This document shows, piece after piece, positions 15,491-24,366 of a DNA stretch of 64,000 nucleotides. Origin of the DNA: Chroococcopsis sp964623815 (GTDB taxonomy: Bacteria > Cyanobacteriota > Cyanobacteriia > Cyanobacteriales > Microcystaceae); contig CAZUVR010000008.1 of the NCBI GenBank assembly GCA_964623815.1, positions 1 through 64,000 on the forward strand. The letters run 5' to 3'. The notes beneath the pieces were generated by a model. It made no database searches, was not told the origin of the DNA, and saw only the letters and a program-made list of their open reading frames with translations. Made by a program: the position numbers and the translations under genes. The stretch's first letter is position 1. Every line of letters begins with the position of its first letter.

Positions 15491-17335
15491 TTATTTATCC
15501 TTCCCTTTGCGCTTTAAAACTAGAGCGGATAGTCCAAACACCGCTGAACCGATAAGAGTTCCCGGTTCCGGGGTGGATTGAGGGGTAACTGATGAGTCGG
15601 TTATTATCAACAATTGACCACCTTCGGAGAAACGTAGGTTCTCACGAAGGTCAGTGTGTGCCTGAATGTCGAATAACATCCAGGGGCTTCCGGGTTCTAG
15701 ATTACCTATTTGAACTATTCCCGAAGATTCCCACTCGCCGAATTTATCGGGATCGTTACCGAGATCTGGATAAGCATCTTCGAGCATTTCGGCAACGGGG
15801 GTGATAGCACCTTTGCCACCATCAGCGTTAGGATCGAATTCCCAAATATAGGCTTGACGATCTTCATCTCCTAGAGGATCGCCGCCTAAAATAACCGGAT
15901 CGTATGCGGCATCTTCTTGTATGTAAACCTTCCCATTAGTCAGAACATCCAAATTATCAAAACTAACACCCTTACCGAAGCCGCCCGTATGAACTAGGGT
16001 TAAAACTCCATCACCTTCAGGATTATCGGGATTGAGGCTGAGACGGTAAATTGTACCGCTAGGGTTATCTGCAACCGTCTCCCCTGGGGGTTTATCGGTT
16101 GTCCCAGTAACGGCGAAGTAAAAAGTTCCCAAGTTAGTAGGATCTTCGGCAATATCTTCTAAGCGCCGGAAGTTAGTCGATCGAGGTTTACCATCGGCCC
16201 CATCGGCATTAACGTAATCCGAAAGTTGATTAGTGATTTCCGTTGGTGATTGCCCTACGGTTCCCGCCGCTATATCTCCCGGCACAGGTGTCCATTTCGC
16301 GGTGACGGGTACATCTTCTGGGATGCTTTCGTAGGCGTAGACTTCCCCCGTAACGGGGTTTGAGACTTGTAATACATACAGTTGTCCATCTTTAAGCCCG
16401 TTAGGATCTTCGGCGGTTTGATTTCCCACCCACATATACAATTCTCCATCTCTAAAATCTTCGGTGGAGAGTAAAACGGTTTTGCCGCTAGTATTGCCCA
16501 GAGACATCGGACGATATTGTTGAGCCGCGACGACATTTTCCTTTTGGTATCTTCCCAGTCCATCGAGTGAACTAGCTACTCCATTAGCAGTTACAGCCCA
16601 ACCTCTATTAGTGGGTGAGCTATCCTCTTCAGGAGCGAACCAGAAAGGAACTCCCTGTTTATTGGATGGATCGATGAAACCCATTTTCGCCAGGAATCCA
16701 GAACAGAAACGCGACATGGCTCCGATAAAACCGTCGCTGTTATTGGTAGAGTTTAAGGTGTCGTTAGAATTTTTGGGATTTTCGTAAAAACCAGAGAGAG
16801 TGTTCAGGTTATAAACCGTACCTTGAGCGTTGACCGAGTTATCAATCGCCGTATCGATTAAGTTTCTTCCGCCGATAACTTTCCAATCTTTGTCGAACTC
16901 GAATACCGATACTCTCGTCCCTCTGATTTTATCGTTATCAGTTTTATTGAAGTAGGTGAAAATATAATTATCTGGAGTATTAGGTTGTCTAGATTTAGTA
17001 ACACCTATCTCGTGATTCATGAACACGTAATTACGAGTAGGGGTTTCATATACTCCCAAACCATCCGGAATCCCCGACATGGCAAACTTCCGATTAGAAT
17101 TAGGGGTGTAGTTACCGAAAGAACCATCTAACCAGGGTACTTCATCCCCTACCGTGAGTAGAGGCACTGTCGTTAAATTAGGATTTTTAGAGGTTGTATA
17201 TGGTGGTGCCGTTGTGCGACCGTTTACAATCGAAGCCGAGGCGTTGCCAGAAATTATGAACGTTGTGCTACAACCTACCACAACTAGGGCTACTCTTTTA
17301 AAAATAGCAAAGGAATTATCGTACTTTAATGGCAT
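15491..17335 (-). CDS. PhoX/DUF839-type exported phosphatase-like protein with PEP-CTERM anchor
   Basis: 614 residues. A signal peptide lies in the first 35 (FKRVALVVVGCSTTFIISGNASAS). The body follows the alkaline-phosphatase PhoX/DUF839 pattern: GIPDGLGVYE, NYVFMNHEIG, FWFAPEEDS, VLLSTEDFRDGELYMWVG, RLEDIAEDP, FDNLDVLTNGKVYIQED and IWEFDPNADGG. It ends TPEPGTLIGSAVFGLSALVL with a basic tail. PhoX enzymes are calcium/iron-dependent phosphomonoesterases made on phosphate starvation. First gene of the likely operon running to 12798; a Pho-box-like triple repeat lies about 170 bases upstream of its start. A metal-binding DUF839 protein of other function remains possible. Confidence 0.82.
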   Translation of the reverse strand: MPLKYDNSFAIFKRVALVVVGCSTTFIISGNASASIVNGRTTAPPYTTSKNPNLTTVPLLTVGDEVPWLDGSFGNYTPNSNRKFAMSGIPDGLGVYETPTRNYVFMNHEIGVTKSRQPNTPDNYIFTYFNKTDNDKIRGTRVSVFEFDKDWKVIGGRNLIDTAIDNSVNAQGTVYNLNTLSGFYENPKNSNDTLNSTNNSDGFIGAMSRFCSGFLAKMGFIDPSNKQGVPFWFAPEEDSSPTNRGWAVTANGVASSLDGLGRYQKENVVAAQQYRPMSLGNTSGKTVLLSTEDFRDGELYMWVGNQTAEDPNGLKDGQLYVLQVSNPVTGEVYAYESIPEDVPVTAKWTPVPGDIAAGTVGQSPTEITNQLSDYVNADGADGKPRSTNFRRLEDIAEDPTNLGTFYFAVTGTTDKPPGETVADNPSGTIYRLSLNPDNPEGDGVLTLVHTGGFGKGVSFDNLDVLTNGKVYIQEDAAYDPVILGGDPLGDEDRQAYIWEFDPNADGGKGAITPVAEMLEDAYPDLGNDPDKFGEWESSGIVQIGNLEPGSPWMLFDIQAHTDLRENLRFSEGGQLLIITDSSVTPQSTPEPGTLIGSAVFGLSALVLKRKGKDK

Positions 17336-17730
17336 GACTATTGTTAATGATCTAATTTTTGCTCTTACCGTTAAAAATTAAACAATTAACTTTAAGAAAT
17401 GGATAAATCTAATTTAAAGCCTTGGCTTTTAAGATTTATTTAATAATTGTCGTAAATGTGGTAAAAATATGAAGATAATTTTTTTTGTCTCATCCAAAAC
17501 TTAAATTAAGAAAAAAATAAGAACAGTTTAAAAAGTTTTGATATTTATTTACTCAATGGCTGTCAGTAAATGTAAAAATTTTTAACAAAATTAATCTTTT
17601 TCTTGACATAATGGTAATAGCATTTTTTTCCTATCACCATGCGATCGCTGATTTCAGTTCTTTGTGATGAGTTGAAAATACGCTAGAGTAAGACAAAGAA
17701 CATTCGAGAAACAAATAAGGAAATTTTTCT
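17336..17730. promoter_or_regulatory. Divergent intergenic region (PhoX-like gene / YggT gene)
   Basis: 395 AT-rich bases between two divergent genes. They hold the Pho-box-like repeat (17503-17532), a HIP1 octamer at 17641, and a ribosome site AAGGA nine bases before the yggT-like start. I see no RNA gene or further open frame. Confidence 0.5.
17503..17532 (-). promoter_or_regulatory. Pho-box-like triple direct repeat
   Basis: On the minus strand: TTTAAACT, three bases, CTTATTTT, three bases, CTTAATTT. The three octamers have the 11-bp period of cyanobacterial SphR/PhoB boxes (consensus YTTAAYYW). The third matches fully, the first 7 of 8, the middle only partly. It is about 170 bases upstream of the PhoX-like start. 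The AT-rich background makes chance matches possible. Confidence 0.45.
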
Positions 17731-18021
17731 ATGGGCGCTGTTGACTTTATCTTGACGATTCTGATTAACTTTCTCAATATATACACGGTGTTACTGATCG
17801 TTAGGGTTTTACTGAGTTGGTTTCAAGGATCGGGTTGGGCCGAACAGATCATGTCCTTTCTCAGCCCTATTACCGACCCCTACCTAAATATATTTCGATC
17901 TCTCATACCCCCTTTAGGCGGCATGGACTTTTCTCCCATCCTCGCTTTTCTCGCTCTACAGCTTTTACAAAACCTGTTAACCGTAGGTGCAGCTAGCCTT
18001 AGCGCCTCTGCTAGCTTCTAA
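17731..18021 (+). CDS. YggT family membrane protein
   Basis: 96 residues with the YggT/Ycf19 pattern: two hydrophobic segments flanking IVRVLLSWFQGSGW, then FLSPITDPYLNIFRSLIPP and a conserved small-residue helix. The family is widespread in bacteria and plastids and is linked to membrane organisation; in plastids relatives affect cytochrome b6 maturation and nucleoid distribution. A ribosome site AAGGA precedes ATG at 17731. Its stop overlaps the convergent next gene by four bases. Confidence 0.88.
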   Translation: MGAVDFILTILINFLNIYTVLLIVRVLLSWFQGSGWAEQIMSFLSPITDPYLNIFRSLIPPLGGMDFSPILAFLALQLLQNLLTVGAASLSASASF

Positions 18022-18458
18022 ATAGACGGACTAACTTTCCCACTGAATCCGGAAGCTTTAAACTGCTCTAATTTAAGAGGAGTTGGCTGATTTTCAGAAA
18101 CGGAGATCCTGATTTCAAAATCACTAACTCCAGGCGGTACTTCCGGAATCGACCCTACCCGGCTGCGATTTTGCAGAACTGGTTCGCCGTTAGCGTCTTT
18201 AATCCTGCCAAAAACATCAGCGTCATAAACAGTTTTTCCCGAGCTATTTTTAGCCTTACCCGTGATTAAAAAACAGTTAGCAGGTGAACTGGTGCCACCA
18301 CTGGTAACACTACCTTTAGCGATTTCTGGGGGGCAATCTTTATAAGATATGTCTGTGAGTTTAATCGGGGTTAAAGCTTCTGATGATGGACTTATTAGCC
18401 AACTGGCTAAACAAAATAGCAGGCTTATAACCCATACTTTAATAAGTTTAGATTTCAT
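18018..18458 (-). CDS. Exported FxLYD-like hypothetical protein
   Basis: 146 residues with a signal peptide (VWVISLLFCLASWLI then SSEA). The mature part contains CFLITGKAKNSSGKTVYDADVFGRI, NRSRVGSIPEVPPGVSDFEIRI, resembling the FxLYD-type beta sandwich in which a conserved Asn-x-Ser strand is followed by a polar/secreted domain. Two cysteines (in KDCPPE and ANCFL) could form a disulphide. No function is known. Convergent with yggT-like gene. Confidence 0.6.
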   Translation of the reverse strand: MKSKLIKVWVISLLFCLASWLISPSSEALTPIKLTDISYKDCPPEIAKGSVTSGGTSSPANCFLITGKAKNSSGKTVYDADVFGRIKDANGEPVLQNRSRVGSIPEVPPGVSDFEIRISVSENQPTPLKLEQFKASGFSGKVSPSI

Positions 18459-18541
18459 AGATTGAGAGATAATATAATTACCGATCTTCAGCTTACCTTG
18501 AAACGTTGATTAATGTTAAGTTTAGGTTTTAAGTTTTAGCA

Positions 18542-19123
18542 ATGGAGCCGCTCTTTATAGAACTCGCCCTAAAAGCCGCTTTTATCGAGTGCGAACAGTC
18601 TTCATGCCCGTTAACGGAGAGGCAAAAACAGATTATCTTACAGAATCTCCTCTCGGCATCGAATCAAATCGCCGAATCTGGGGGTAATCCCCTAGACGAA
18701 TTGACTTTAGAGGAAAGACAATCTTTATTGCTCTACATCAACGAACGGGAAGCTGAAGATTTAGATTGGAAAGCGGCCTTATTAAACGATTGGCTCAACG
18801 ATCGCCCATCTGGTAATGTACAGTTTATCAGAGAAAATTACGGCTTTTCCTGGTTAAATAGGGTTCAGCCGGTTCACTGGCAGGAATATTTAAGAGCTAT
18901 CCGTCTGATGAGGGAAAAACTACAACTCGGTGACGTGATAGAAGTTTCTAACGGTTTATGGGAGTGGGTACAAGATGAGGGGCCTTGTGCTAGAGAATGG
19001 TATCCCTGCCAGGTGGTAAGCTTATCGGAGACGAATTGTACCGTGTGCTTTGATGACGGCACCGAATTGGAGATACCAGCTATATATCAATGGAATAGAT
19101 GTAATTGGCGTTTTCCTGAGTAG
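18542..19123 (+). CDS. Conserved hypothetical cyanobacterial protein
   Basis: 193 residues, soluble, acidic. The N-terminal half is helical (LIELALKAAFIEC, LTERQKQIILQNLL, ERQSLLLYINEREAEDLDW). The C-terminal part is a small beta barrel-like segment rich in aromatic residues (GDVIEVSNGLWEWV, EWYPCQVVSLSETNCTVCF, WNRCNWRF), reminiscent of SH3- or Tudor-like folds. I do not recognise the family. Start ATG at 18542; the end abuts an STRR cluster. Confidence 0.6.
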   Translation: MEPLFIELALKAAFIECEQSSCPLTERQKQIILQNLLSASNQIAESGGNPLDELTLEERQSLLLYINEREAEDLDWKAALLNDWLNDRPSGNVQFIRENYGFSWLNRVQPVHWQEYLRAIRLMREKLQLGDVIEVSNGLWEWVQDEGPCAREWYPCQVVSLSETNCTVCFDDGTELEIPAIYQWNRCNWRFPE

Positions 19124-19190
19124 GGAGTAGTGAGTAGGGAGTAGAAATTCGAGTTTATGATTCCCGATTCCCGACTCCCGACTCCCAATT
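19118..19190. repeat. Heptameric STRR cluster
   Basis: Two tracts of GAGTAGG/GGGAGTA units (19118-19144) and CCCGACT units (19161-19190) between two convergent genes. The first tract overlaps the last codons of the upstream gene and the second reaches the stop of the next. GACTCCC-type heptamers are a known class of short tandem repeats in cyanobacteria. Confidence 0.75.
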
Positions 19191-20151
19191 ATTTATCCTG
19201 AATCGGGGTAAAATTATCCGTTTTCGAGTTATATTTCCAGGCTATCCCATCGGGGTCTTTAATCCGGCTCCATTCGGTAAAATCCATTCCTTTCTTTCTC
19301 TTACCGATTGTCGAGGTACTAACTTCTAACCTTTTCGCTAAGTCAGCTTGATTAAGCTCACCGAGAGAAGCGACCACATCAGCAGTTTCTGAAGGTAAGT
19401 CTGTTTCAACGCTATCAACCGTATCGCTTTCGGCTTCTTTTAATAATTGCCCTAAATTAGTGGTGGGGGTAGATTTATCTTCCTTTTCCTCTACTTCCAG
19501 TTTACTTTCTCCTGGGGGCAAGTTACTACTAGAAACTTCTGCATCCGTTTCGGGGGCGGAAACTTCTATTTCCACCTCTTGTAACTCGGCAACGGGCGTG
19601 ACTGCTTCCTCTTGTACCTCTTCTTTTACCTCCGGTTCAGTTTTTGCTTCTATCGCAACCGTTTCAGTTTCACTCACCGGCGTCGGGATTTCCTCTTTAG
19701 CAAAAGATACCGCCGAAGAAGAAGGAAGAGACTTAACCTCGGTTTCTTCGGTTTCCGGTTCACTGTCATCTAAAATCAGCCCTAAGGTACTGGCAGTGAT
19801 GAAGTAATAGACAGTACCCTTATCGGCGAGGGTTTTTTTCTGGGCCCCGAATTCGCTGGCTTTCCTCTCTAAGAATTCCGTCGCCGTTTTTTGTTTTAAA
19901 CCGGTTTTTAAAGATATATCCAGAGGCGTGAGACAACCTTGATGCTCCTGCATCAACTGAGCAAACATCGGGTTAATACGCGCTGATAACTTCGACCATC
20001 GATAATCTTGCCATACCTTCAAGCCCAGACTAACAATAATCAATAGGATAATCCATTGCCACGCTGAAAAGAGGAGAACGACAGCGGCGGCTAAAGGAAT
20101 AATAAGTAAAAGAAACCCATTGGTTTCACGATCGATAATTTTTCCTGTCAT
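19189..20151 (-). CDS. Membrane-anchored hypothetical protein with winged-helix-like and HTH segments
   Basis: 320 residues. Two hydrophobic helices lie at 13-45. A cytosolic segment (LSARINPMFAQLMQEHQGCL...TATEFLERKASEFGA) looks like a small helix-turn-helix. A long acidic Ser/Thr/Glu-rich stretch (about 130-255) is probably disordered. The C-terminus has ELNQADLAKRLEVSTSTIGKRK, a clear HTH, then a WSRIKDPDGIAWKYN segment. It may be a membrane-tethered DNA-binding or regulatory protein; function unknown. Repeat DNA touches its 3' end. Confidence 0.65.
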   Translation of the reverse strand: MTGKIIDRETNGFLLLIIPLAAAVVLLFSAWQWIILLIIVSLGLKVWQDYRWSKLSARINPMFAQLMQEHQGCLTPLDISLKTGLKQKTATEFLERKASEFGAQKKTLADKGTVYYFITASTLGLILDDSEPETEETEVKSLPSSSAVSFAKEEIPTPVSETETVAIEAKTEPEVKEEVQEEAVTPVAELQEVEIEVSAPETDAEVSSSNLPPGESKLEVEEKEDKSTPTTNLGQLLKEAESDTVDSVETDLPSETADVVASLGELNQADLAKRLEVSTSTIGKRKKGMDFTEWSRIKDPDGIAWKYNSKTDNFTPIQDK

Positions 20152-20223
20152 AATAATTTGTTGCCAAATTTGAGATCAGTGGCAAGTTTAAATAATCTTC
20201 GCCATGTGGTCATAAAGAACAGT

Positions 20224-21024
20224 TTAGGGGTTATTGACCACTGCCGTTACTCCCAATCGTCTGAACATGGCTTCTCTCGCCTGTTTTGCTAAAGAATCAT
20301 CAAGTTTTGTTAAGAAAACTTTCTCTCCGTACTTATGTTCTAAAGCTTTGACGATGAGCCAATCGGCGACGAAGGGATTCTTCGGTAGTAAGGGGCCGTG
20401 GGCGTAAGTGGCGATCGCATGGCGGTAAAACGCGCCCTCCAATCCATCCTCTCCATTATTACCATAACCCTTAATCACCTTACCTAAAGGCTGAACATTC
20501 TGAAGATAGGTTCTACCGCCGTGATTCTCGAATCCAATAATCATCGCCTCACCCCCTGCATACTCTTGTAATTCGCGCTTCAGGGATTCGGGCAGGGGTT
20601 CAAACACCACATTACCGATACAGCGAGGTGCAGAGGGGCCGGGATGCTTACTCACCATATCCAGTATCCCCAGCCCCTCAATCCTCTGTCCTAGGGCAGG
20701 TTCATAATAGTGGCCCAGTAATTGGGGAGAGCCGCAGGTAAACACCCCCGGAATTCCCACCTCAATCTGAGACTTCATCGCCTCCGCCTTCGCTCCCTGT
20801 AAATCGCGCATGACGATTTCCTGCTGTCTATCCTGGGCACCGCCGCCGACGATTAAATCCACTCCGTAAAAATCCCCCGCGCTACTGCTTTGATCGAGGG
20901 GAATGATCGAAACGGGAATATCTCGCCACTGACAACGCCTTTGAATACAGATGACGTTACCGCGATCGCCGTAGGTACTCATCAGGGTAGGATATAACCA
21001 ACCGATTCTTATTTCTTGACTCAT
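20224..21024 (-). CDS. gatD: Lipid II isoglutaminyl synthase, glutamine amidotransferase subunit GatD
   Basis: 266 residues of the CobB/CobQ-like class I amidotransferase family. Catalytic Cys97 is in VFTCGSPQLLG, and His209 in TYAHGPLLPKNP. The segment GFENHGGRTYL is typical of GatD. GatD supplies ammonia to MurT, which amidates the alpha-carboxyl of D-Glu in lipid II. Its start overlaps the murT stop by four bases (ATGA), as in classical murT-gatD operons. The oxyanion-loop sequence TCGSPQ differs from the commoner ICGGYQ. Confidence 0.9.
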   Translation of the reverse strand: MSQEIRIGWLYPTLMSTYGDRGNVICIQRRCQWRDIPVSIIPLDQSSSAGDFYGVDLIVGGGAQDRQQEIVMRDLQGAKAEAMKSQIEVGIPGVFTCGSPQLLGHYYEPALGQRIEGLGILDMVSKHPGPSAPRCIGNVVFEPLPESLKRELQEYAGGEAMIIGFENHGGRTYLQNVQPLGKVIKGYGNNGEDGLEGAFYRHAIATYAHGPLLPKNPFVADWLIVKALEHKYGEKVFLTKLDDSLAKQAREAMFRRLGVTAVVNNP

Positions 21025-22358
21025 AGTATCTTTCTCCCCGTTAATATTTCTCGGACTTCCAACATCGCGGAATAGGTGGGCAGTATGTGCAGTATCTCCC
21101 CCTCCCCGGTATGCTCTAAGGCTTTATCTAGCGCTTGGTTAAGATCTTCCTCCACAATTAGTTTAGAGCTATCTTGGTGAGTATCTTTACTATATTGCAG
21201 ACGTAAGGCCATATCATACACGCGATCACCCGTCACCACTAGAGTCGTACCTAAACTGGTCAATTTTTCCGTATCCACGTCCCAAATCCAAGATACATCC
21301 GTACCGTCAGGAATGCGATCGTTTAATACTAATAATGTTACCGAAGATGGTTCCTGTAGAGAGCGATCGCTGACAGCTCGGATAGTTTCATTCATACCCA
21401 CTGGATTTTTAGAGAGGAGAATCCTAATTTTCTTGTTCTTATATTCCAGTTCTTCCGCCCTACCAAAAGCGGCTTTAAAATTTGTTACCGTATTAAAAAT
21501 AGCTCCTCTAGTAACCCCTAATTGTTGAGCTGTCAACCCAGCGGCGAGGGTATTATATTTGTTATAAACGCCGATTAATATCTGCGGCCATTCTTCACTG
21601 TTAACATCTAAAAAACTCTTAGTAAAATCACAACTCGGGCAGGAATAATCACCCAAATGGGAAAGATAAACACCGCGATAATCCAAACCAGCACCGCAGG
21701 AAGGACAATAGATGGAATCAACGGCGTGAGGGATTTCATCGAGGTATAATCGGGGTTCGTTCAAGCCGAAGTAAAGGACTTTTTGGGGTAACTGCTGACC
21801 GAGATGGCAGAGAGTCGGGTCATCGGCGTTAACGATGACTAGAGTATCTTGGGGAAGGGGGGCGATCGCGTCCCGCCAACGTCGGCTGATCGTATCTACT
21901 TCTCCATAACGATCTAACTGGTCGCGGAATAAATTTAGAGCTAAAATAACACGAGGTTGACAATCTTTTAATAACAGAGGAACTATATTTTCATCTACTT
22001 CTAAAATTGCGTAATCAGAATTCAATTGACCGAAGAGATTAGCAGAGTTTAAAAAAGTAGTAATTAAGCCGTTAATTAAATTAGCACCGGTAGAATTATG
22101 GGTAATTTTCGCCCCTTCATTTTCCAAAATACCCCGGAGGAGTAAAGAAGTGGTCGTTTTCCCATTAGTGCCGACTACGAGAATTACCCCTTTAGAGACT
22201 TGTTCAAATAACAGAGGTAATAGGCGCGGATGTATGCGGCGGGAAATTTCCCCGGGTAAAACACTGGCAGCGCCCAAACCGAAGCCGCGCACCACTGCAG
22301 TCACGGATTTAGCCGTAGCCACCGCAATCGCTAAACGCAATCGATCGAATAATTTCAT
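21021..22358 (-). CDS. murT: Lipid II isoglutaminyl synthase, Mur-ligase subunit MurT
   Basis: About 445 residues from ATG at 22356-22358 (an ATG seven codons upstream is also open). The Mur-ligase P-loop is VVGTNGKTTTS; LALNLFRDQLDRYGEVD is the conserved middle motif; a zinc ribbon (YCPSCGAGLDY and SCPSCDF) is inserted as in MurT. The C-terminal domain contains LLLSKNPVGMNE and LNDRIPDGTDVSWIWD, both typical. With GatD it converts lipid II D-Glu to D-isoglutamine. This is best known in Gram-positives; the cyanobacterial pair implies amidated peptidoglycan or an adapted role. Confidence 0.9.
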   Translation of the reverse strand: MKLFDRLRLAIAVATAKSVTAVVRGFGLGAASVLPGEISRRIHPRLLPLLFEQVSKGVILVVGTNGKTTTSLLLRGILENEGAKITHNSTGANLINGLITTFLNSANLFGQLNSDYAILEVDENIVPLLLKDCQPRVILALNLFRDQLDRYGEVDTISRRWRDAIAPLPQDTLVIVNADDPTLCHLGQQLPQKVLYFGLNEPRLYLDEIPHAVDSIYCPSCGAGLDYRGVYLSHLGDYSCPSCDFTKSFLDVNSEEWPQILIGVYNKYNTLAAGLTAQQLGVTRGAIFNTVTNFKAAFGRAEELEYKNKKIRILLSKNPVGMNETIRAVSDRSLQEPSSVTLLVLNDRIPDGTDVSWIWDVDTEKLTSLGTTLVVTGDRVYDMALRLQYSKDTHQDSSKLIVEEDLNQALDKALEHTGEGEILHILPTYSAMLEVREILTGRKIL

Positions 22359-22526
22359 GAATATATCTAAAGTTAACATCTGTTTAGTGATTGTATAGGT
22401 AAAGGATTAAAGGATTAACTCGGAGGTTCCTCAATCTTTCTGATTACCTCATCAGAGGAGTAAGCCATATAATTAGAAAAGATAGGGTTAGTCCGTTAAT
22501 CTCACTTCATAAATGGATTGGATGTT

Positions 22527-23729
22527 ATGGGTTTATCGTTTGGCAAGCTTGGATTCTCATTAGGATTATTGGCGCTAGGTGGCGCACTAGGGATAATGGC
22601 TAATCGCTACACAGAAAAATCATCACCGCGAGTTTTCACATCACCAACTCAACCGCAGTTAGTACCCGCTACGATGAAAAGCCCTCTGATGAGGGCTGCC
22701 GCCCAGGAGAATATTAACTTTATCGCTGAGGCGGTGCAGAGAGTAGGGCCCGCCGTCGTCAGGATAGATTCCACCAAAGAGGTGGCCGATAGCGGTGTAA
22801 ACGATGAAAATAACCCCTTGGGGAGGCTTTTCGGTAAAGGGGGAATGCCGATACCCAAAGAACATTTAGAGAGGGGCACCGGTTCAGGCTTTATTATTAG
22901 CCAAGATGGCAGGTTATTAACCAACGCCCATGTAGTTGACGGTGTGAATACGGTCAAAGTAACGTTAAAAAACGGTCAAACCTATAAGGGAAAAGTCATC
23001 GGCGTTGATCGGATGACGGATGTGGCAGTGGTGAAAATCGACGCTGAGAATCTGCCTACGGTGAGTATAGGGCGGGCCGAAGATTTAATACCGGGAGAGT
23101 GGGCCATAGCTATAGGTAATCCCCTCGGTTTAGATAATACGGTGACAGTGGGCATCATCAGCGCCCTCGGCAGAACTAGCAGCGAGGTGGGAGTACCGGA
23201 AAAACGGGTGCGCTTCATTCAAACCGACGCGGCCATCAATCCGGGTAATTCGGGCGGCCCCTTACTTAACGCCAAAGGAGAAGTTATCGGTATCAATACG
23301 GCAATCCGCGCCGACGCTCAGGGCTTGGGATTCGCCATCCCCATCGAAACCGCCGAGCGTATAGCGAGCCAGTTATTTACTAAGGGTAAAGCGGAGCATC
23401 CCTATTTAGGTATTCATATGGTGACATTGAGCGAGGATTTGAAAGAGCAACTCAATCAAAATAAAGAGCTGAATTTTCAAGTGAGCAAAAATGAAGGGGT
23501 GTTGATTTTAAGAGTAGTGGATAATTCTCCCGCAGGACAGGCCGGATTGAAACCAGGAGATATTATCGAAATGGTAGGGGGAAAACCTGTGAAAACCGCT
23601 ACCGATGTACAAGAACAGGTGGAAGATAGTAGGATCGGAGAGAAGTTAGAAGTAAACATCGATCGAGACGGTGAAAAACAATCTATCACGGTAACCCCCG
23701 GAGTATTTCCCGCCTCGGCTAACGATTGA
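22527..23729 (+). CDS. HtrA/Deg-type serine protease with PDZ domain (HhoA/HhoB/HtrA family)
   Basis: 400 residues from ATG at 22527 (a TTG three codons earlier is possible). An N-terminal hydrophobic signal anchor (FSLGLLALGGALGIM) is followed by a trypsin-fold domain. The catalytic triad is His135 (NAHVVDG), Asp165 (TDVAVVKI) and Ser242 (NPGNSGGP). One PDZ domain lies at about 285-395 (GVLILRVVDNSPAGQAGLKP). It degrades damaged periplasmic or lumenal proteins. It is divergent from murT, with no operon partner. Which of the three cyanobacterial Deg paralogues it is cannot be decided here. Confidence 0.93.
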   Translation: MGLSFGKLGFSLGLLALGGALGIMANRYTEKSSPRVFTSPTQPQLVPATMKSPLMRAAAQENINFIAEAVQRVGPAVVRIDSTKEVADSGVNDENNPLGRLFGKGGMPIPKEHLERGTGSGFIISQDGRLLTNAHVVDGVNTVKVTLKNGQTYKGKVIGVDRMTDVAVVKIDAENLPTVSIGRAEDLIPGEWAIAIGNPLGLDNTVTVGIISALGRTSSEVGVPEKRVRFIQTDAAINPGNSGGPLLNAKGEVIGINTAIRADAQGLGFAIPIETAERIASQLFTKGKAEHPYLGIHMVTLSEDLKEQLNQNKELNFQVSKNEGVLILRVVDNSPAGQAGLKPGDIIEMVGGKPVKTATDVQEQVEDSRIGEKLEVNIDRDGEKQSITVTPGVFPASAND

Positions 23730-23731
23730 GG

Positions 23732-24355
23732 TTAATAGGACATCTGTTGTCCGTAAGCTTGAGAAGCGAGAGAGACTAGGGCGTTAAGTATGGCTACGGC
23801 GACGATGGGGTTGCCTTTCCTGCCTTCTATGGTGATATGGGGCACTTCTGTCTCATAGAGTCTTTCTTTAAGTACATCAGGCTCGATGAAACTAGCGGGG
23901 GTACCGATTACCAGCGCCGGATTTATCTCTTTCTCTTCGATTAATTCGATCAGGCCGTTGAGAGCGCTCGGAGATTGCCCGATAACAAAAATTGCTTCGG
24001 GATAACGACGAGCTAGGGTTTGAATACCCCACTCCGCTTTAGTTTTGCCCTTCTGAGGTCTGGTTATGGTTTCCGTGGCACAATATACGGGGTTGGCGAA
24101 AGTTCTTTGTAATTCGTTGATGATACCCGCCTGCACCATCGGCACATCGACGATAATAGTAGAGCGAGCGGCTAGAGCGGCTGCGCCAGACGGTAGAGCG
24201 CGTTCAGAAAATCTTAACAGGGATTGATACTCGAAATCGGCGGTTTCGTAGATTATCCTCCGTAATATCTCCATTTGTGCCGCACCGAAGCGAGGGGCCT
24301 CGATTTCTTGATCGATAATCGCTAAACTTTGGGCTTGAAAAAAGTTGAATACCAT
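23732..24355 (-). CDS. cobH: Precorrin-8X methylmutase
   Basis: 207 residues. The pattern AQSLAIIDQEI, RFSERALPSGAAALAA, IIVDVPMVQAGI, AIFVIGQSPSALNGLIELI and ALVIGTPASFI is that of CobH/CbiC, which moves the C-11 methyl to C-12 to form hydrogenobyrinate/cobyrinate in corrin synthesis. At the position of the proposed proton-shuttle His (in RRIIYETADFEY) I read Tyr; this is an alignment by eye. No other cob genes are close. It starts 11 bases after the TPM gene ends, possibly co-transcribed. Confidence 0.9.
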   Translation of the reverse strand: MVFNFFQAQSLAIIDQEIEAPRFGAAQMEILRRIIYETADFEYQSLLRFSERALPSGAAALAARSTIIVDVPMVQAGIINELQRTFANPVYCATETITRPQKGKTKAEWGIQTLARRYPEAIFVIGQSPSALNGLIELIEEKEINPALVIGTPASFIEPDVLKERLYETEVPHITIEGRKGNPIVAVAILNALVSLASQAYGQQMSY

Positions 24356-24366
24356 AGATACCGGCT

